Below are positions 16,110 to 23,960 of a DNA stretch of 64,000 bases, piece after piece (the first letter of the stretch is position 1; every line of letters starts with the position of its first letter). Made by a program: the position numbers and the translations under genes. The notes beneath the pieces were generated by a model. That model searched no databases, was not told where the DNA came from, and was given only the letters and a program-made list of their open reading frames with translations. This DNA comes from Ponticaulis sp. (GTDB lineage Bacteria; Pseudomonadota; Alphaproteobacteria; Caulobacterales; Hyphomonadaceae). The stretch covers positions 1 through 64,000 of the forward strand of contig NZLU01000063.1 of the NCBI GenBank assembly GCA_002692725.1, written 5' to 3'.

Positions 16110-16141
16110 GGGTGCATGTGATCCATGCACCCCTTTTTTTT
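16110..16141 (+). terminator. Intrinsic terminator
   Basis: GGGTGCATG, loop TGATC, CATGCACCC is a perfect 9-bp stem followed by C and eight T residues. It terminates rightward transcription, probably of the small basic peptide gene and the preceding cluster, just before the convergent mutL gene. Confidence 0.9.
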
Positions 16142-16156
16142 ACCCGATTTTTGGAG

Positions 16157-18085
16157 CTATCGCCGCCCGAACAGACGCTCAATGTCAGCCAGTTTCAACT
16201 CGACATAGGTTGGGCGACCATGATTGCACTGGCCAGAATAAGGCGTCGCTTCCATCTGGCGAAGCAGCGCATTCATCTCGTCGCTTGTGAGGCGCCTCCC
16301 GGCACGAACCGAGCCGCGACAGGCCATATTGCCCATCACCTCTTCAAACCGTTCCTTGAGGCTCAAACCGGCTTCATATTCGGCAAAGTCATCGGCAAGG
16401 TCCTGCAAGAGACCATGCACATTCATATTGCCGAACAGAGCAGGTGTGGCGCGAACGCAGATTGCGCCGCCCCCAAAGGGTTCGACTTCAAGCCCGAGTT
16501 CGAGAAGTTCTTCCGAGCGGGCCAAAACGCGCCCGGCCTCATCTTCAGTCAGTTCGACGATCTCAGGAATGAGCAGCGCCTGCCGACGCACACCCGTGGC
16601 GGCCATGTCCGACTTCATGCGCTCATAGACAAGCCGCTCATGGGCGGCATGCTGGTCGACAATCACAATGCCGTCTCTGGTCTGGGCGATGACATAGGTT
16701 TCGTGCAGTTGCGCCTTAGCAAGGCCGAGCGGCAGGGCCTCTACTGCGGGGGTAGACTGATCCTGCTCGACCCGGACGGAATAAGGTTCACCCTCTGGCT
16801 GAGGCGCGCTGGAGGGCGGCGGCGCATAACTCTCGGCGGACTGTTCAGAAAAGCCGCCATTCAGCTCTGGCATAATATCAGGCGACGACATGACCGGACG
16901 GCTCGGCATCGGCTCTCGATAGAAACTTGAACTTTGCCAGAGGCTAGGTCGTGGCGCTTCGGTCTCGACATTGGCTTTGTGCAGTGCCGCCCCCGCGACA
17001 GTTGTCGAGGCGCGATGCCCGGCATCGGCCAGCGCGTGGCGAAGACTGCCAATCAGGAGGCCCCGCACAAGCTGTGCGTCCCTGAAACGGACTTCGGTCT
17101 TGGCGGGATGGACGTTCACATCCACCGCCTCTGGATCGAGATCGACGAACAACGCCGCCATGGGATGACGGTCGCGCGCCAGGAAATCCTGATAGGCCGC
17201 ACGGATGACGCCCGTGAGAAGCTTGTCCTTCACTGGACGGCCATTCACGAACAGATATTGATGCTGGGCATTGCCGCGATTGAGGGTGGGCAGGCCCGCA
17301 AATCCGGAGATCAGAACGCCTTCCTTTTCGGCGGCGATTTCCATCGCGTTCTCGCGAAACTCGCGGCCCATAATGGCGCCAAGCCGAGCCAGCCGCGCCT
17401 CTTCCGGGCTTCCTGTTTCGGCTTTCATTTTGAAGACAGACCGGCCATTCTGGATCAGCTCAAACCCGACATCCGCGCGCGACATGGCGAGACGGCGACA
17501 GACATCCGAAATGGCGAGACTTTCAGAGCGCTCTGATTTCAGGAATTTCAGGCGGGCCGGTGTCGCATAGAACAGATCTTCCACAGTGATCACGGTGCCG
17601 TGGGGCGACAGGCTCGACCAGGCGGCAGGCTTCGGATCGGACTTCAAGCCAGCCTCAACCGACAGCTGGAAAGCCTCGTCCGAACTTTCCGACCGCGAGA
17701 GCAAAGTCATCCGCGCAACAGAGCCAATGCTCGGTAGCGCCTCGCCGCGAAAGCCAAGGGTGGAAATATTCAGAAGATCAACATGGCCTTCAGCATCAGA
17801 CGACAATTTCGATGTGGCATGGCGCTCAACCGCCAGAGACAGCTCGCTTTCGTCCATACCGCAGCCATCATCTGACACGCGGAAAAAGCTCCGCCCACCA
17901 TCTTCGGCTTCGATAATGATGTGGCGCGCGCCTGCATCGAGCGCGTTTTCGACCAATTCCTTGATGGCCGCCGCCGGGCGTTCGACAACTTCGCCCGCCG
18001 CAATCCGGTTCACGGCCTCCGGCGGTAACAGGCGAATGCCGCCTGCGCGGTTAGATCTGGAGGGAGAAAACGAATCGTCGGCCAT
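16157..18085 (-). CDS. mutL: DNA mismatch repair protein MutL
   Basis: A 642-residue GHKL ATPase that couples MutS mismatch recognition to strand excision. The N-terminal motifs are intact: [26 protein letters not shown] and [13 protein letters not shown]. The C-terminal domain has the endonuclease motif [12 protein letters not shown] (DQHA-x2-E-x4-E) and a C-x-HGRP block near the end, so this is an endonuclease-type MutL, as expected in bacteria without Dam/MutH. A disordered linker (about 340-430) joins the halves. The gene stands alone; the insertion at 18093-19688 begins eight bases upstream of its start codon. Confidence 0.95.
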   Translation of the reverse strand: MADDSFSPSRSNRAGGIRLLPPEAVNRIAAGEVVERPAAAIKELVENALDAGARHIIIEAEDGGRSFFRVSDDGCGMDESELSLAVERHATSKLSSDAEGHVDLLNISTLGFRGEALPSIGSVARMTLLSRSESSDEAFQLSVEAGLKSDPKPAAWSSLSPHGTVITVEDLFYATPARLKFLKSERSESLAISDVCRRLAMSRADVGFELIQNGRSVFKMKAETGSPEEARLARLGAIMGREFRENAMEIAAEKEGVLISGFAGLPTLNRGNAQHQYLFVNGRPVKDKLLTGVIRAAYQDFLARDRHPMAALFVDLDPEAVDVNVHPAKTEVRFRDAQLVRGLLIGSLRHALADAGHRASTTVAGAALHKANVETEAPRPSLWQSSSFYREPMPSRPVMSSPDIMPELNGGFSEQSAESYAPPPSSAPQPEGEPYSVRVEQDQSTPAVEALPLGLAKAQLHETYVIAQTRDGIVIVDQHAAHERLVYERMKSDMAATGVRRQALLIPEIVELTEDEAGRVLARSEELLELGLEVEPFGGGAICVRATPALFGNMNVHGLLQDLADDFAEYEAGLSLKERFEEVMGNMACRGSVRAGRRLTSDEMNALLRQMEATPYSGQCNHGRPTYVELKLADIERLFGRR

Positions 18086-18092
18086 ACGAAAG

Positions 18093-18155
18093 AGGTTAAT
18101 GGATTAGCCGGTCTCACGATAGCGGGCGAGCTCACCGCCTACCGATTTCCACAAG
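18093..18155. repeat. Left 63-bp direct repeat of the protease insertion
   Basis: Matches 19626-19688 at 48 of 63 positions without gaps. The first 15 bases (AGGTTAATGGATTAG) are identical and the last 18 match at 15. The pair brackets the AT-rich block holding the parE remnant and the serine protease gene. It could be a target-site or attachment-site duplication that has diverged, or two members of a dispersed repeat family. Confidence 0.7.
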
Positions 18156-18157
18156 CT

Positions 18158-18373
18158 CTACAACCAACCCTCATGGCTTTGCCGTCCCAGGACCGCCATG
18201 ATCTCCACGAAATCGGCTTTAACCCGAAAATAGATGATGTCCGATTGGTAGAAGTTTGTCCGATATCCCTCTCGAATGTCTGTCTAAGGATAAATGAGCG
18301 GATTATCTGCGATGGCCTCATAGGTCGCAGACCACAATTCGACAGCAAAAACAAGCCGCAACTTTTCCGGTAG
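18158..18373 (-). pseudogene. parE-family toxin remnant
   Basis: On the minus strand one frame reads like the C-terminal half of a ParE/RelE toxin: YEAIADNPLIYP, then a TAG stop at 18284-18286, then TDIREGYRTNFYQSDIIYF followed by RVKADFVEIMAVLGRQ. This follows the family pattern of NP, DIR-GYR, IFYRV and VEIVRVL-H. The internal stop, the lack of a start or N-terminal helix and the absence of a parD antitoxin gene show it is dead. Its final stop codon lies two bases from the left direct repeat, so it belongs to the inserted block. Confidence 0.65.
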
Positions 18374-18477
18374 TATTGCGGGTTTAGTACTTTGACTCTA
18401 AAAATGCACTTAGTACTTAGATTGCATTCTACATATGCCGTTAACGATAATGCTGAATGCTTCAAGGGGAGACTTCT

Positions 18478-19593
18478 GTGAGCCTGCTTGAGACGAAATC
18501 AGCCCGTTTTCTACAAGCACTTTTTCTAGGCGTTGTGTTCACCGTCACAGCATCCATTTTGTTGGCAGGTCAGAACTGCGATAATGCTTGCCAAGGCGGA
18601 ATAAGGGATCAGGTAAGATCTTCAGCCAGCATCACTCGCCCGGAATCTGGTAGCGGAGCGGTTGCCGGAAATGATGAGGAGGTCGTTGAGTTTGATGAAT
18701 ATCTTGCAACAAGTATGTACGTTTTGAACAGATACAACGCCCAAAGCTTTTGTGCTGGTAGCTTTATAGGTAGGATAGATGTAGCGGGGAACAGAGTTGG
18801 TTCTGGGGCCGTAACTGATTATCCTCATGTTGTTTTGACCGCAGCACATGTTTTCTACTCAATTACAACTCGATCAGACAACTCCTGTAGTTGTAGTTTG
18901 AGAAGTGGGCTGAGTAGTATTTTGGATGCGGAATATAGGCAGTGGGAGGCGGATGGCATTACTGGCGAATCTCGACGAATATTGGATTATTTCCCCAAAG
19001 ATTACTTATGTCATGTGCCCAATGCTGTGGTCTACAGTGCTAAAAATGGTGGTTGCTTTTTGAACCCCCAATATGAGCAAATAGCTCTTACCATTGACGC
19101 CTATACTTCAAATGGGTTTACCTCAATCTGGCCTATCTCAGTTGATAGAGGCCAGTTTGAATTTGATAGAATAAATCGAGACAATTCGTATCTGGTAGCT
19201 GGATTTCCAGGTACCCAAGATGACGCCTATGCTTCGATCTCTAGTTGTGCGCCTAGTAACAACTCTAGTATAGATGGAGTTTTAGGAGCAATGGGGCAGG
19301 ACGGACCGGTGCTTGTTCGATCGAATAGAAGCGATAGTGCACAGTGTGATTCAGCTCAAGGGATGTCTGGTGGGCCAGTATATCAATGTAATTTCGTCAC
19401 CGGAGAGATTGCTCTACGTGGCATCCATTGGGGACAAGTGGGTGGTAGTCCAAGTTATCTAAAGATGTCCACAGAACTTGATGGTTTAATTGAAAAAGCA
19501 GCGACGTCTCCCAGAATTACGACAAATCGGCCTGAAGGTGTTTCACCAGTGCCTGAAGGCTATAAGTACAAGGCGCCGATGTACACGCCCTAA
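18478..19593 (+). CDS. Secreted trypsin-like serine protease
   Basis: A 371-residue S1-type (chymotrypsin-fold) protease. The catalytic His is H124 in VVLTAAHVFY and the Ser is S297 in SAQGMSGGPVYQ; the Asp probably lies in the ALTIDAYTSNG region but is not certain. A Sec signal peptide (FLQALFLGVVFTVTASILL) starts it, and many Cys residues suggest disulfide bonds outside the cytoplasm. GTG at 18478 was chosen because AAGGGGAGA lies six bases before it; the ATG at 18457 has no such site. The gene is markedly more AT-rich than its neighbours and is bracketed by direct repeats, so horizontal acquisition is likely. Its target is unknown. Confidence 0.8.
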   Translation: MSLLETKSARFLQALFLGVVFTVTASILLAGQNCDNACQGGIRDQVRSSASITRPESGSGAVAGNDEEVVEFDEYLATSMYVLNRYNAQSFCAGSFIGRIDVAGNRVGSGAVTDYPHVVLTAAHVFYSITTRSDNSCSCSLRSGLSSILDAEYRQWEADGITGESRRILDYFPKDYLCHVPNAVVYSAKNGGCFLNPQYEQIALTIDAYTSNGFTSIWPISVDRGQFEFDRINRDNSYLVAGFPGTQDDAYASISSCAPSNNSSIDGVLGAMGQDGPVLVRSNRSDSAQCDSAQGMSGGPVYQCNFVTGEIALRGIHWGQVGGSPSYLKMSTELDGLIEKAATSPRITTNRPEGVSPVPEGYKYKAPMYTP

Positions 19594-19625
19594 CGGACAG
19601 CAAAGCTTGAGCAACGCTCCGGCCA

Positions 19626-19688
19626 AGGTTAATGGATTAGGCCAGCCCGCGATACCGGGGGCGTTCAACACCTACCGTTATTCACAAG
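19626..19688. repeat. Right 63-bp direct repeat of the protease insertion
   Basis: Partner of 18093-18155 (48 of 63 identical). This copy includes TTATTCACA at 19678-19686, a match to the DnaA-box consensus TTATNCACA; the left copy has only the variant ending TTTCCACA. I see no other sign of an origin. Confidence 0.7.
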
Positions 19689-19721
19689 GACAGCTTCTAA
19701 CGTAGCATTGCTTCTGAGGAT

Positions 19722-19850
19722 GGATCCCCCTCCAGCTCCCCTTCTCAAGGGGGAGAGCAGACCGTGCCACTTGCCCCTCCTCCTCTTAAAAAGGGGAGGA
19801 CTCGGGAGGACAAGAAATCGTATTTGATTTCCCGACCGAGGGTGGGGATC
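19722..19850. repeat. MITE-like palindromic element
   Basis: A 129-bp non-coding block with imperfect terminal inverted repeats (GGATCCCCCTCC on the left, GAGGGTGGGGATC on the right) and internal palindromes: CTCCCCTT with AAGGGGGAG at 19735-19755, CCCCTCCTCC with GGGGAGGA near 19774-19800, and GAAATC with GATTTC near 19813-19830. The nested palindromes and lack of coding capacity suggest a miniature inverted-repeat or REP-type dispersed element; whether other copies exist cannot be seen in this window. Confidence 0.6.
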
Positions 19851-19905
19851 AATCTGTCCAAATGTTAACGAGACGTTTGATTACTCCGCAGCGTCCTTAG
19901 CAGTC

Positions 19906-21324
19906 TCACTCACCCGCAAGAGCTGCTTCGTAATGGCTCTCAATCTCGTCCATGCCTTCGGGTTGGCCGACGACCACGAAGGTAAAGTTCTCGGGCGCCA
20001 GATATTCAGCTGCCACACGCTTCACATCGTCGAGCGTGACCGCTTCGACCATGTCGTTCCGCGTTGTGAAGTAATCCATGCCCAGCTCTTCCTGACGAAT
20101 GCCCATCATCTGGCCGGCGATCTTGGAATTGGAGTCAAACCCGAGCGGATAGGCGCCCGTCAGATAGGACTTCGCGTCAGCGAGTTCTTTCTCGGTCGGG
20201 CCTTCCGTCGCAATCTTGTGGAGCTCAGCTTTGGTCACGCCAATCAGTTCACCGACATTCTCGTTCGCCGTCTGCGCCGATCCGGACCAGCGGCCAAGAT
20301 GGTTTTGTGCTGAAAGCGAGGTGTAGATGCCATAGGTCAGGCCACGTTCTTCGCGGATTTCATCCATCAAACGTGCAGAGAATCCGCCGCCGCCAACAAT
20401 GTAATTTGTCACATAGGCCGCGAAGAAGTCCGGATCATCACGCATCAAGCCAGGTGCAACAAAGGCAACGAGAGACTGAGGTTGCGGGAGTTCCTTCACG
20501 ATAGGCTCGGATTGGGCAGGTTTCAGAACCACATCCTCAACAACCGGAACATCGCTCTCTGCCGGCAGGCCGCTAAAGGTCTCTTCTATGACCGGGCGCA
20601 ATTCATCCGGTGTGATATCACCCACGACGGTAATGAGGAGATTATCCTTCGCCATGATTGCATCACGGCGTGCAATGGCGTCGTCGATCGTCACCGCCTG
20701 AACCGTTTCAGGCGTCGACCAACGCGCATAAGGGTGTTCAGGATAGAGGGCCTCAAAAAAAGCACGACCGGCAATCGTGCCCGGACTTGTCTCTGCCTGC
20801 TGAAGGCCAACAACCGTTTCCTCCACAGCGCGATTGAACGGGTCTTCGTCAAACCGGGTTTCGGTCAGACCAAGCCGGACCATCTCCATAGCCTCTTCGA
20901 AATTCTCGGCCAGAGTTGTCATGGAACAGCTCGTCCAGTCATCACCGCCCGAGCAACCAAAGCTCATATTGAGGTCCTGCATGCGCTCAGCATAGGCCTT
21001 GGAGTCGAGATCGCCTGCGCCTTCATTCATCATGTAAGTCATCAGACCTGTCGCGCCGAGCAGATCGTCAGGATCAGAGGTTTCACCACCGCGCCACGCC
21101 ATATTGACCGACACAATCGGGATGGCATTCTCAGTCACCAGCCAGGCGGCATAGCCATCATCTGTCTCAACGACCTGAATATTGGAGAGGCCTGTTTTGG
21201 CCTCTTCCGCAGCAGGTGTTTCGGTTTCTGCAGGCGCAACCGGCTCATCCGGCTTTTCAGGCGGCGCACAGGCAGCAAGAGACGCAAACAGCGCAGTCGA
21301 GAGAGAAAGCAGTTTCCAGTTCAT
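19906..21324 (-). CDS. M16 family peptidase-like lipoprotein, inactive partner
   Basis: A 472-residue protein with the pitrilysin (M16) fold. The zinc motif HxxEH is missing; the equivalent region reads GATGLMTYMMNEGAG. The C-terminal half has the substrate-binding R/Y region (DEIREERGLTYGIYTSLSA). The N terminus has a lipobox (LSTALFASLAAC), so it is membrane-anchored in the periplasm. It follows the active M16 gene with a 1-bp gap. Such pairs of one catalytic and one non-catalytic subunit are common and probably form a heterodimer that degrades peptides, like mitochondrial processing peptidase. Confidence 0.87.
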   Translation of the reverse strand: MNWKLLSLSTALFASLAACAPPEKPDEPVAPAETETPAAEEAKTGLSNIQVVETDDGYAAWLVTENAIPIVSVNMAWRGGETSDPDDLLGATGLMTYMMNEGAGDLDSKAYAERMQDLNMSFGCSGGDDWTSCSMTTLAENFEEAMEMVRLGLTETRFDEDPFNRAVEETVVGLQQAETSPGTIAGRAFFEALYPEHPYARWSTPETVQAVTIDDAIARRDAIMAKDNLLITVVGDITPDELRPVIEETFSGLPAESDVPVVEDVVLKPAQSEPIVKELPQPQSLVAFVAPGLMRDDPDFFAAYVTNYIVGGGGFSARLMDEIREERGLTYGIYTSLSAQNHLGRWSGSAQTANENVGELIGVTKAELHKIATEGPTEKELADAKSYLTGAYPLGFDSNSKIAGQMMGIRQEELGMDYFTTRNDMVEAVTLDDVKRVAAEYLAPENFTFVVVGQPEGMDEIESHYEAALAGE

Positions 21325-21325
21325 C

Positions 21326-22672
21326 TCAATTCTCCGGGCGCAGAAGGTGTGTGGTGATAGAGGGCTTGTCGCTCAGATATTTGGCAAGCGCGGTGCGTAC
21401 TTGCTCTGCCGTGAGGGATTCGACCTCATCCGGCCAGGCGGCAATCGCCTCGAGGCTATCGCCGCGAGCCCGCGCAGAACCGTAAATCTGGGCCATCGCC
21501 ATCTGGCTATCGCGCTGGAAAATCTCGCTTGCGACAAGATTGGACTTGGCGCGCGCCAGCTCTTCTTCAGTGGGGCCGTTCTCGAGGAATTCATCAATCA
21601 CCTCGTGAGCTGCAACTGACAAGGCATCGAGGCTCACGCCGCGAGCTGGCGAGGCACCAACGGAGATGAAGCCGCTGGCTTTGAGATCATTCCACGTCCA
21701 GGCATAGGCATCGACGGCAATTTTCTGCTCTTCGACCAGCGCCTGATAAAGGCGTGAGGTGCGACCACCGCCGAGAATTTGTGTCGCGACATCGAGCGCA
21801 TGCGGATCGAGGCCAGCCTCAGGCAGGCTGTAAGACGTGCCTTGCCAGTATTCATCCCAAGCTTCCTGTCGGACTTTCGGGTCAGTGTGGGTCAGCGTCT
21901 TGGATTCGGTCAGAGGTTTGACTTCGGGCCAATCGCGCTCCTGAAGATCGCCCTTCGGTTCGATCACGCCATAAATTTCTTCCGCCATGGGCTTGAGCTC
22001 GGCGGCAGTGATGTCGCCAGCAACGACCAGAACCGTCTTTTCCGGGCCATACCAATAGCCATAAAAATCGGTGGCGTCTTCGAGGCTTAAGGCCTCAACT
22101 TCATCCATGAAGCCAATCACCGGAATGCCATAAGGATGGTCGACGAACAGATCAGCCATCATCATTTCAAACAGGATAGAGCCCGGATTGTTGTCGACGC
22201 GCTGACGACGCTCTTCGCGCACGACGTCACGTTCCGATACGAAAACGTCTTCCGTCAGGATGAGGTCGGTCATCCGTTCGGCTTCCATTTCCATCATGGT
22301 TTCGAGGCGATCTTTCGCGACACGCTGGAAATAGGCTGTGTAATCCCAGCTGGTGAAGGCATTGTCCTGCCCGCCATTGCGCGCGACGATCTTTGAAAAT
22401 TCACCCGCCGGAATGTCGTCAGTAGCTTTGAACATCAGATGTTCGAAGAGATGCGCGATACCGGATTTGCCCGGAAGCTCGTCAGCTGCACCCACACGGT
22501 ACCAGACCATATGCGTGACGACAGGCGCGCGATGGTCGGGAAGCACCAGCACTTCCATACCGTTCTCAAGTGTGAAGGTTTCCGGCGCCCATTCGTCCGT
22601 ATCGGAGGCATTGGCCCCGGCACTGAAAATGAGAGCGGCCCCTGCGAGGGCCAGTGTTTTCAAAGTTCGCAT
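21326..22672 (-). CDS. M16 family zinc metallopeptidase, exported
   Basis: A 448-residue periplasmic peptidase. The inverted zinc motif HxxEH is seen in SGIAHLFEHLMFKAT, and the downstream conserved Glu lies in the FVSERDVVREERRQRVDN block. The N terminus is a signal peptide (LKTLALAGAALIFSAGANA). It is the catalytic member of the tandem pair with the gene at 19906. The pair lies at the end of the ileS-lspA-DUF3035 cluster, all on the minus strand, which points to peptide disposal or processing in the envelope. Confidence 0.9.
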   Translation of the reverse strand: MRTLKTLALAGAALIFSAGANASDTDEWAPETFTLENGMEVLVLPDHRAPVVTHMVWYRVGAADELPGKSGIAHLFEHLMFKATDDIPAGEFSKIVARNGGQDNAFTSWDYTAYFQRVAKDRLETMMEMEAERMTDLILTEDVFVSERDVVREERRQRVDNNPGSILFEMMMADLFVDHPYGIPVIGFMDEVEALSLEDATDFYGYWYGPEKTVLVVAGDITAAELKPMAEEIYGVIEPKGDLQERDWPEVKPLTESKTLTHTDPKVRQEAWDEYWQGTSYSLPEAGLDPHALDVATQILGGGRTSRLYQALVEEQKIAVDAYAWTWNDLKASGFISVGASPARGVSLDALSVAAHEVIDEFLENGPTEEELARAKSNLVASEIFQRDSQMAMAQIYGSARARGDSLEAIAAWPDEVESLTAEQVRTALAKYLSDKPSITTHLLRPEN

Positions 22673-22711
22673 GGGGCCTCCTGAATTTTGTAATCGCCGA
22701 ACCGGAATCTG

Positions 22712-23266
22712 TTAGGTTCCTGGCAGTTTGAAGCCACCAGCATCGCGCTGAATGACCACAGATTCGCCGCCAGTGGCATTGTTCGCCGCATCAATGTCGC
22801 GAAGGCGTTGCGTTTCGGCCTCAGCGTCAAGCGGATTGCCTTCAGCATCGGTCGACGAATTGCTCAGCGGAACGAAGTTCAGTACCTGTCCGACAAAGCT
22901 CGAGCTCTTGCGAATGATCTGGCCGTTCTCATAGTCGACGCGTGTGCGGACACCGACGTCAGACGCCGTCGCGCCGGCAGAAGCAATCAAAGCCCGCTCG
23001 CCAGCAGACGCATCCTGCCCGAGCTCCTGACCAAACAGAATTGTGCGGCCACGCGTACCCGCGTCGAGTTCCTGTGGCAGTTCCGCACCAACATTTGGTG
23101 GACGCAGCGCGTATTCAGGCGGCACGACAAGCGGCGCCTTTGTGACAACGTTGAACTCGTCCGGTGCGCGTTTGCCAAATCCGGCAGCCGAACCGAGCGA
23201 GCCGCATCCGGTTACGGTCAGAGTGGCCATGGCGACACTACCCAATGCCAATGCCTTTGATTTCAT
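22712..23266 (-). CDS. DUF3035 outer-membrane lipoprotein
   Basis: A 184-residue lipoprotein: the signal peptide MKSKALALGSVAMATLTVTG ends in a lipobox before Cys. The mature part starts with the conserved DUF3035 block KRAPDEFNVVTKAPLVVPPE followed by YALRPPN; the rest is hydrophilic and partly disordered. The start at 23266 was chosen because the signal peptide begins there; an upstream in-frame GTG would add 22 charged residues. DUF3035 lipoproteins are found in alphaproteobacteria next to lspA, as here; a BAM-complex (BamF-like) role has been discussed for such proteins, which I cannot confirm from sequence. LspA, encoded just upstream, would process it. Confidence 0.78.
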   Translation of the reverse strand: MKSKALALGSVAMATLTVTGCGSLGSAAGFGKRAPDEFNVVTKAPLVVPPEYALRPPNVGAELPQELDAGTRGRTILFGQELGQDASAGERALIASAGATASDVGVRTRVDYENGQIIRKSSSFVGQVLNFVPLSNSSTDAEGNPLDAEAETQRLRDIDAANNATGGESVVIQRDAGGFKLPGT

Positions 23267-23333
23267 CGAACCAGCCTCTTTCGTTTTGGTTTCTCGTTGT
23301 GTGTAGCGCGGTTTTTCCGGGTGATCCAGCACT

Positions 23334-23960
23334 CTAACTATGACGCTTCAGTAAGAATTGGTCCACGATCAGAAGAATCGCCCCGACAGTAATCGCTGAG
23401 TCTGCAATATTGAAGACATAAGGAAAGCCGAGCCCAAGCACGCCATCCTGATTTCGGGGGGCGGTGAAAATGCCTTCAATGAAGGAGAGCGCATCCGGCA
23501 GCGGGAATTGAATGCCAAACCAGGGCCCGGAAAAATCAATGAAATCGACCACCGCGCCAAAACGCACCCGATCCACCAGATTACCGACTGCGCCGCCAAC
23601 AACCATCGCCAAAGCAAGCGCCGTCAGGCGATAGCGCGCTCGCAAAAGCCAGACAAAGAACAGGCCACCAATGGCGAGTTGCACACCAGCCAAAATCCAG
23701 CGCCATATGCCTTCGGATTGTGCCAGACCGAAGCTGAACCCCCGGTTCCAGACCATGGAGAGATCCACAAGGCTCGAAAGCTCAATCCGCCCGCAATACT
23801 CGGTGCCGTTGAGACAGCCCAGCGCGTTGAAGGTATCCGTGTTGAGCACGAAATACTTGGTCAGCTGATCGAAAAAGAAGATCACACCGATAATGGCCAG
23901 CCCCCAGGCGAAACGCGCCAGATTGATTGACTCACCCTTCGCCGGGTTCAGCATGTTCAT
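23334..23960 (-). CDS. lspA: Lipoprotein signal peptidase (signal peptidase II)
   Basis: A 208-residue inner-membrane aspartyl protease that removes signal peptides from prolipoproteins. The four membrane segments and both catalytic Asp motifs are visible: [18 protein letters not shown] and [11 protein letters not shown]. The conserved NRGFSFGL loop is also present. Its length is slightly above the usual 160-170 because of an insert in the first periplasmic loop ([16 protein letters not shown], with two Cys). The start codon overlaps the ileS stop by 4 bp. Several lipoproteins in this window would be its substrates. Confidence 0.95.
   Translation of the reverse strand: MNMLNPAKGESINLARFAWGLAIIGVIFFFDQLTKYFVLNTDTFNALGCLNGTEYCGRIELSSLVDLSMVWNRGFSFGLAQSEGIWRWILAGVQLAIGGLFFVWLLRARYRLTALALAMVVGGAVGNLVDRVRFGAVVDFIDFSGPWFGIQFPLPDALSFIEGIFTAPRNQDGVLGLGFPYVFNIADSAITVGAILLIVDQFLLKRHS

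Larger units (their letters stand above)
15760..16156. other. Intergenic region with a small gene and terminator
   Basis: Between the membrane-protein gene and mutL there is no large gene. It holds a 34-residue basic peptide gene (15929-16033) and a strong terminator (16110-16141), both annotated separately. The stretch 15800-15900 is AT-rich and may contain the promoter of the small gene, but I could not fix a -35/-10 pair. Confidence 0.6.
19594..19905. other. Intergenic region of repeats
   Basis: No gene seen. It contains the right 63-bp direct repeat (19626-19688) and a palindromic element (19722-19850), both annotated. The remaining 50 bases before the M16 gene show nothing recognisable. 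Confidence 0.7.

Noticed and set aside
18139..18465. 108-codon minus-strand open frame over the parE remnant
   Set aside because: It is in a different frame from the ParE-like sequence and its translation (Trp/Arg/Ser-rich) looks like a shadow.
19678..19686. DnaA box as evidence for a replication origin
   Set aside because: A single nine-base match inside a repeat, without AT-rich unwinding region or further boxes, is expected by chance.
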